Part shown: positions 60,141 to 64,000 of the stretch, one piece after another
Position numbering within the stretch: the stretch's first letter is position 1
Layout: every line of letters starts with the position of its first letter
Source: Reichenbachiella faecimaris
Lineage (GTDB): Bacteria > Bacteroidota > Bacteroidia > Cytophagales > Cyclobacteriaceae
Assembly: GCF_900176375.1 (NCBI RefSeq)
Contig: NZ_FWYF01000004.1
Location: 124,001-188,000 of the forward strand
Direction: 5' to 3'
Length of the DNA: 64,000 bases
Translations under genes and position numbers: made by a program
Notes under the pieces: generated by a model
The model's database searches: none
Told to the model about the DNA's origin: nothing
Seen by the model: only the letters and a program-made list of their open reading frames with translations

Positions 60141-61742
60141 TTAATAATCAGTGTTTTGTACCAGATTGGTATTTAGACCAAGGTCAAATGCTGGTAGCGG
60201 ATATAGATTGAAATGGTCATCAGTGGCAACACCTTCTTGTGCTCCACCTTTCCAATCCCAAGTCAGACTGCCATCAGAAAATTGGCCAAATCTTATTAGG
60301 TCTGTTCGACGATGTGCCTCCCAGTATAGCTCTCTACCTCTTTCTTCCAAAAGGAAATCGAGCGTAAGATCCCCTGCTACAATATTGCCTGAGTTGTCAC
60401 CATACGCTCTTTCGCGCAGCGCATTGACATAAGTCAAAGCAGTAGCTGCATTACCACCAGATCCACCTCTTAAGACAGCCTCAGCATACATCAAGTACAC
60501 ATCTGCCAATCTGAAAAGTGGAAAGTCAGTATCTACAAAATTGCTGTTCTTGCCTTTGTCTCCGAAAGAACTGATATTCTTGTACTTGCCGCACAAATAG
60601 CCCTGATTGAACAAGAAGGGATTGGCGATTTCCAAAGCCTGTCCGTCTGTATGGAAAATAGCTCTGCTGTCTGTAGCACCTGATGGGTCTGCAAATACGC
60701 TTTCTACAAAAGACGTAGTAGGCCTATTGCCTGACCAGCCTCCTGCACCTATGCCATACTCGTTGTCGGCATCCATAGAACCACCTACTGCTGCATGTAT
60801 AATAAACGTCATGCCACCATAGTTTCTTGAGTTGTTTCCATCTTCTGCTATGGGGAAAATAATTTCGTCTCGCTGTCTGTGATTGTCCGCTAAGAAGAGC
60901 TCTTGATACTGTGGAATTAATGAAAACTGCCCAGATTGAATCACATTGTTGCAATTCTCAAGGCACTTGTCAAAGTCATCCTGGCCTACTCCCAAATAAA
61001 CTTCAGCATTGAGATACATTTTAGCCAATAGCGTCCAGGCCATGGCTTTATCGATTCTAGCGTACTCGTTCATACCTGCATCTACCAAATCAGGAAGTGC
61101 CAGTTCTATCTCCTCCTCTATATGATAATAAAGATCAGATCGGCTAATTTGCTGTGGCATAAATGCTCCTACCTCATCTTCAGGTGTGATGAATGGTACA
61201 TTTCCCCAAAGATCCAAGGCATAGTAGTAATACAGCGCACGAAGCATTTTTGCCTCAGCGATATAGGTAACTACCTCACTTCTGAAATCGTCCGAAAGAT
61301 CACCAAGATTATCACCTGCTTCGCGAATGTATTCGTTGCAGTAGGCGATATTAATGAAGATTCTTTGATACAATAATTTCAAATAGAGGTTATTGTCTCC
61401 CCAATTTTGATTTTGGAAATCGGATAATCCAGGATCATTCCATGCGGCGATAACTTCATCTGTGGAAATTTCCTGTGCAGTCCAATAAGTACGCATGAAT
61501 GAAGTTGTCCCTTCATCATCTGCAGAGATTTCTGGCAGACCAAATTCTCCTCTTTGTCCTGTTAAGGTCATGCCACCATATAGCTTAGCCAAAAACTGTC
61601 TATAGCCATCTTCAGTGTCAAATACAGAAGCCGAGCTAATCGTTTGCTCATTTAGTGGCTCAGTATCCAGGTCGTCTACACACGCACTAAAAGAAAAAGT
61701 GAATGCTGCGACCAACGTAATTTTTAATAGATTATTTTTCAT
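60141..61742 (-). CDS. susD: SusD/RagB-family glycan-binding lipoprotein
   Basis: The start is the ATG at 61740-61742, which gives the lipoprotein leader MKNNLLKITLVAAFTFSFSAC (Cys21); the frame opens seven codons earlier. 533 residues with SusD features: helical TPR-like scaffold, LRALYYYYALDLWGNVPFIT, FPLFRLADVYLMYAEAVLRG and LLEERGRELYWEAHRRTDLI near the end. It sits over the SusC barrel as a lid and presents maltooligosaccharides. The stop of susC lies 20 bases upstream of this start. Confidence 0.95.
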   Translation of the reverse strand: MKNNLLKITLVAAFTFSFSACVDDLDTEPLNEQTISSASVFDTEDGYRQFLAKLYGGMTLTGQRGEFGLPEISADDEGTTSFMRTYWTAQEISTDEVIAAWNDPGLSDFQNQNWGDNNLYLKLLYQRIFINIAYCNEYIREAGDNLGDLSDDFRSEVVTYIAEAKMLRALYYYYALDLWGNVPFITPEDEVGAFMPQQISRSDLYYHIEEEIELALPDLVDAGMNEYARIDKAMAWTLLAKMYLNAEVYLGVGQDDFDKCLENCNNVIQSGQFSLIPQYQELFLADNHRQRDEIIFPIAEDGNNSRNYGGMTFIIHAAVGGSMDADNEYGIGAGGWSGNRPTTSFVESVFADPSGATDSRAIFHTDGQALEIANPFLFNQGYLCGKYKNISSFGDKGKNSNFVDTDFPLFRLADVYLMYAEAVLRGGSGGNAATALTYVNALRERAYGDNSGNIVAGDLTLDFLLEERGRELYWEAHRRTDLIRFGQFSDGSLTWDWKGGAQEGVATDDHFNLYPLPAFDLGLNTNLVQNTDY

Positions 61743-61762
61743 TTTGATTCTATTTAAAGCCA

Positions 61763-64000
61763 TTAAAATTGAGCGCGTAGGCCTACTATGAATGATCTGG
61801 TTCTAGGGAAAAAATTGTTATCCAATCCTCCACTGATTTCTGGATCAAGCCCTTTGTAGTCGGTAATGACTAAGGCATTTTGCACACCAGCTGATAATCT
61901 CAGGTTCATCAGGCCATTAAAGGCATCGTCGAAGTTGTAAGCCAAATTGATATTGTCAATTCTAAAAAATGAAGCATTCTCAATGTAGTGGTCTGAGAAC
62001 CTGGTATTCACTCCATTGACGAATTTGGTATCATCTGCCTGAGTAGACATATTGCTCAAGTACTCCATTGAGTTGTACAAGCCCATATACGTGCTACTGG
62101 AAGCCACATTATTGTATACATAATTGTTCAAATGCGCTCTACCTGTAATGGAGAAGTCGAAGTTTTTATAGCTCAGCCATGAATTGATACCCATAGCTAT
62201 TTGTGCCGCAGGATTGTGATAAACATACAAGTCAGAGCTATTGATGATGCCATCATCATTTCTATCTACATAAGCATCCTCGATAGGGTTGCCATTGGTA
62301 TCATACACTTGCTCATACACGTAAAACGAATTCACTGCATTGCCTAGTTTCTGAACCTGAATGGTGCCTGAAGTGGTTCCTCCTACAGCCCCCGTTTGAA
62401 CAATGTAATCTGGATCGTCATTTAGATTCAATTTGGTCAGCTCATTGTGATTGTAATACACATTGTAGTTGAGTTTCCATTTCCAATCATCACTATCGAT
62501 CACCAACCAGTTCAAATTCAGCTCAATACCCTTGTTTTCCATGCTACCCACATTGGTAAGCACTCTTGCTGAGAAATTGGTGCCCACTGGTACATCCACG
62601 GTATTCAACAGATCATCCGTTTTCTTGAAATATACATCCACACTACCTGTCACTCGATTGTCTATCAAACCGAAATCAATACCTGCATTGTATGTAGTAG
62701 TAGTTTCCCATTTGATGTTGGCATCGTAGCCATCAGGCCTATAGGTATTGTAATAAGTAGACCCAAATGGATATCTGGAGGCATTGTCACTTACTGTGTA
62801 GGTGGTCATGTACGGGTAGTCATTTCCGGTATTCAAATCCTGCTGTCCTGTGATACCAAATCCTAATCTCACTTTCAAATCAGACACTACAGCGCTAGTA
62901 TTCAAGAAGTCTTCATTGGCAGCATGCCAAGCAAAAGCGACAGCTGGAAACCAACCCCATCTGGTATCTGGTGAAAATCTTGACGTTCCATCATTACGCA
63001 AAGTCGCTGTTAGGATATACTTGTTCTTCAGATTATAATTCGCTCTGCCGAAAAATGAAACCAGATAATACTCTGACTCGAAGCTTTTGGCTTCTGTAGA
63101 TTCTGTTCTATAGGCGTTGAGCAATGAATCGGAATTTGATCTATGGAAATGTGACCATGAGTAACCTGCCATCACATCAAATTTGCTATCCACTGAAGGC
63201 AAATCCTTTTCATAGTTCACATAGAAATCAAGCAATTGATTTTCTCTACTATCTTCGTAAGGATTGATTCGTCCACCTGCTACAGTCGGCACATATACCC
63301 ATTGTGTGCTATCCAGGACATTGTTGTGCCCTTCAGATTTCTGATAGTCATAGCCTAAATTCAGGTTTGCTCTGAGTCCTTTTAATACTTCAAAGTCAAA
63401 CTTCATATTACCAATGCTACGCTTTACTGTAGATGTATTATCTGTCAGGGCTAATTGTGCTACTGGATTGGCCGGAGCCAAATTGATGGACGTGCCATCT
63501 ATACCTCCAACGGTCCAGGTGGTATACCCTCTCCATCTGATATTGCCATCATAAACAGGTTTGGTAGGGTCATAAGCGATAGCATTGCCAATTGCATTTT
63601 GTTCAGCAAAATTATTGTTGTTCAACATGCCTTTGGCATTGATTTGCACCTTCAGTCTCCCGTTTAGCAAAGTAGGATCTAGTGCCACAGCCAAGGTCGT
63701 TCTTTCAAAATTATAGGTTTTGAGAATACCGTCTGTATTGTTGTATCCAAGAGATACTCTATAGTTCAGATTTTTTATTCCCCCTGAGACACCAAAATTA
63801 TGATCCTGACCAAAGGCATCTTGATAGATTTCTTCTTGCCAGTCCGTATTTTCAGTACCAAGCAAATCCAAAACGGTTGGCTCGCCAGCGTACTGATCAT
63901 TGACCAAAGCACGGAATTCGTCCCCACTGTATACCTCCACCTTTTTTGGTGTAGTGTACAATGTGCCCGTAAAGTTGTAATCAAAGTTCAATCCGCTTTG
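61763..64000 (-). CDS. susC: SusC/RagA-family TonB-dependent receptor, 5' end outside window
   Basis: The frame is open to the window edge at 64000, so about 745 C-terminal residues are present and the signal peptide, regulatory domain and plug are missing. The visible part is barrel: repeated strands such as YRVSLGYNNTDGILKTYNFE, YILTATLRNDGTSRFSPDTR, IELNLNWLVIDSDDWKWKL and the C-terminal GLRAQF. SusC imports oligosaccharides with SusD through the outer membrane. The GH13 and SusE-like neighbours point to starch or maltodextrin as substrate. Confidence 0.95.
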   Translation of the reverse strand, partial: QSGLNFDYNFTGTLYTTPKKVEVYSGDEFRALVNDQYAGEPTVLDLLGTENTDWQEEIYQDAFGQDHNFGVSGGIKNLNYRVSLGYNNTDGILKTYNFERTTLAVALDPTLLNGRLKVQINAKGMLNNNNFAEQNAIGNAIAYDPTKPVYDGNIRWRGYTTWTVGGIDGTSINLAPANPVAQLALTDNTSTVKRSIGNMKFDFEVLKGLRANLNLGYDYQKSEGHNNVLDSTQWVYVPTVAGGRINPYEDSRENQLLDFYVNYEKDLPSVDSKFDVMAGYSWSHFHRSNSDSLLNAYRTESTEAKSFESEYYLVSFFGRANYNLKNKYILTATLRNDGTSRFSPDTRWGWFPAVAFAWHAANEDFLNTSAVVSDLKVRLGFGITGQQDLNTGNDYPYMTTYTVSDNASRYPFGSTYYNTYRPDGYDANIKWETTTTYNAGIDFGLIDNRVTGSVDVYFKKTDDLLNTVDVPVGTNFSARVLTNVGSMENKGIELNLNWLVIDSDDWKWKLNYNVYYNHNELTKLNLNDDPDYIVQTGAVGGTTSGTIQVQKLGNAVNSFYVYEQVYDTNGNPIEDAYVDRNDDGIINSSDLYVYHNPAAQIAMGINSWLSYKNFDFSITGRAHLNNYVYNNVASSSTYMGLYNSMEYLSNMSTQADDTKFVNGVNTRFSDHYIENASFFRIDNINLAYNFDDAFNGLMNLRLSAGVQNALVITDYKGLDPEISGGLDNNFFPRTRSFIVGLRAQF

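Overview
The window comes from a low-GC Bacteroidota chromosome, most likely a marine gliding-type Cytophagales bacterium (Reichenbachiella or Marinoscillum-like). That placement is inference from the gene content: a SusC/SusD starch locus, TonB receptors with carboxypeptidase-regulatory domains, DUF4249 and FecR/ECF-sigma modules, a PorE-like OmpA lipoprotein-type protein, AT-rich leaders and TAnnTTTG-like -7 boxes. No rRNA, tRNA, CRISPR or insertion sequence was seen.

Layout. 1-6.9 kb: the end of a GH113-type glycosidase, a small outer-membrane barrel, then a leftward secreted PIG-L deacetylase / tiny membrane peptide / sodium:solute symporter group, and a lipoprotein. 7.0-13.1 kb: a secreted M14 carboxypeptidase, class II fructose-bisphosphate aldolase, a terminator with a REP-like palindrome in its loop, 3-hydroxyacyl-CoA dehydrogenase, and a membrane-anchored nuclease-fold protein that has lost its DRGH motif. 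13.1-20.2 kb (leftward) is the accessory part and the most unusual region: a protein joining a helical DNA-glycosylase-like segment to a tRNA-guanine-transglycosylase/DpdA-like segment; then a four-helix membrane protein, a MORN-repeat lipoprotein, two paralogues with the same N-terminal domain but unrelated C-termini, a second lipoprotein, and an alpha-helical/OB-like protein. It reads like a modular effector-immunity array.

20.5-33.6 kb is mostly housekeeping: TPR lipoprotein, DUF1573 protein, trpS, phosphohexomutase, Na+/Ca2+ exchanger, an ECF sigma with a membrane partner behind four phased TTAAC repeats, and a leftward ExbB-ExbD-TonB-folC-trmB run preceded by an acidic SPOR protein. 33.6-43.2 kb holds two TonB receptors, a DUF4249 lipoprotein, FecR, an ECF sigma factor and a serine-hydrolase-fold lipoprotein with degenerate active-site motifs.

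43.5-50.6 kb is a tight leftward acyl-metabolism operon: FabG-like reductase, KAS III-like enzyme lacking the usual His and Asn, SSS transporter, acyl-CoA ligase, exported alpha/beta hydrolase and a helical-repeat protein. 50.8-57.0 kb is a leftward envelope operon: PKD protein, unknown secreted protein, a propeller/Y_Y_Y sensor without kinase, and a PorE-like TPR-propeller-OmpA protein. 57.2-64.0 kb is a starch utilisation locus read leftward: SusC (cut by the window edge), SusD, SusE-like binding protein and a GH13 amylase lipoprotein.

All assignments are by eye from motifs and context; no database search was run.
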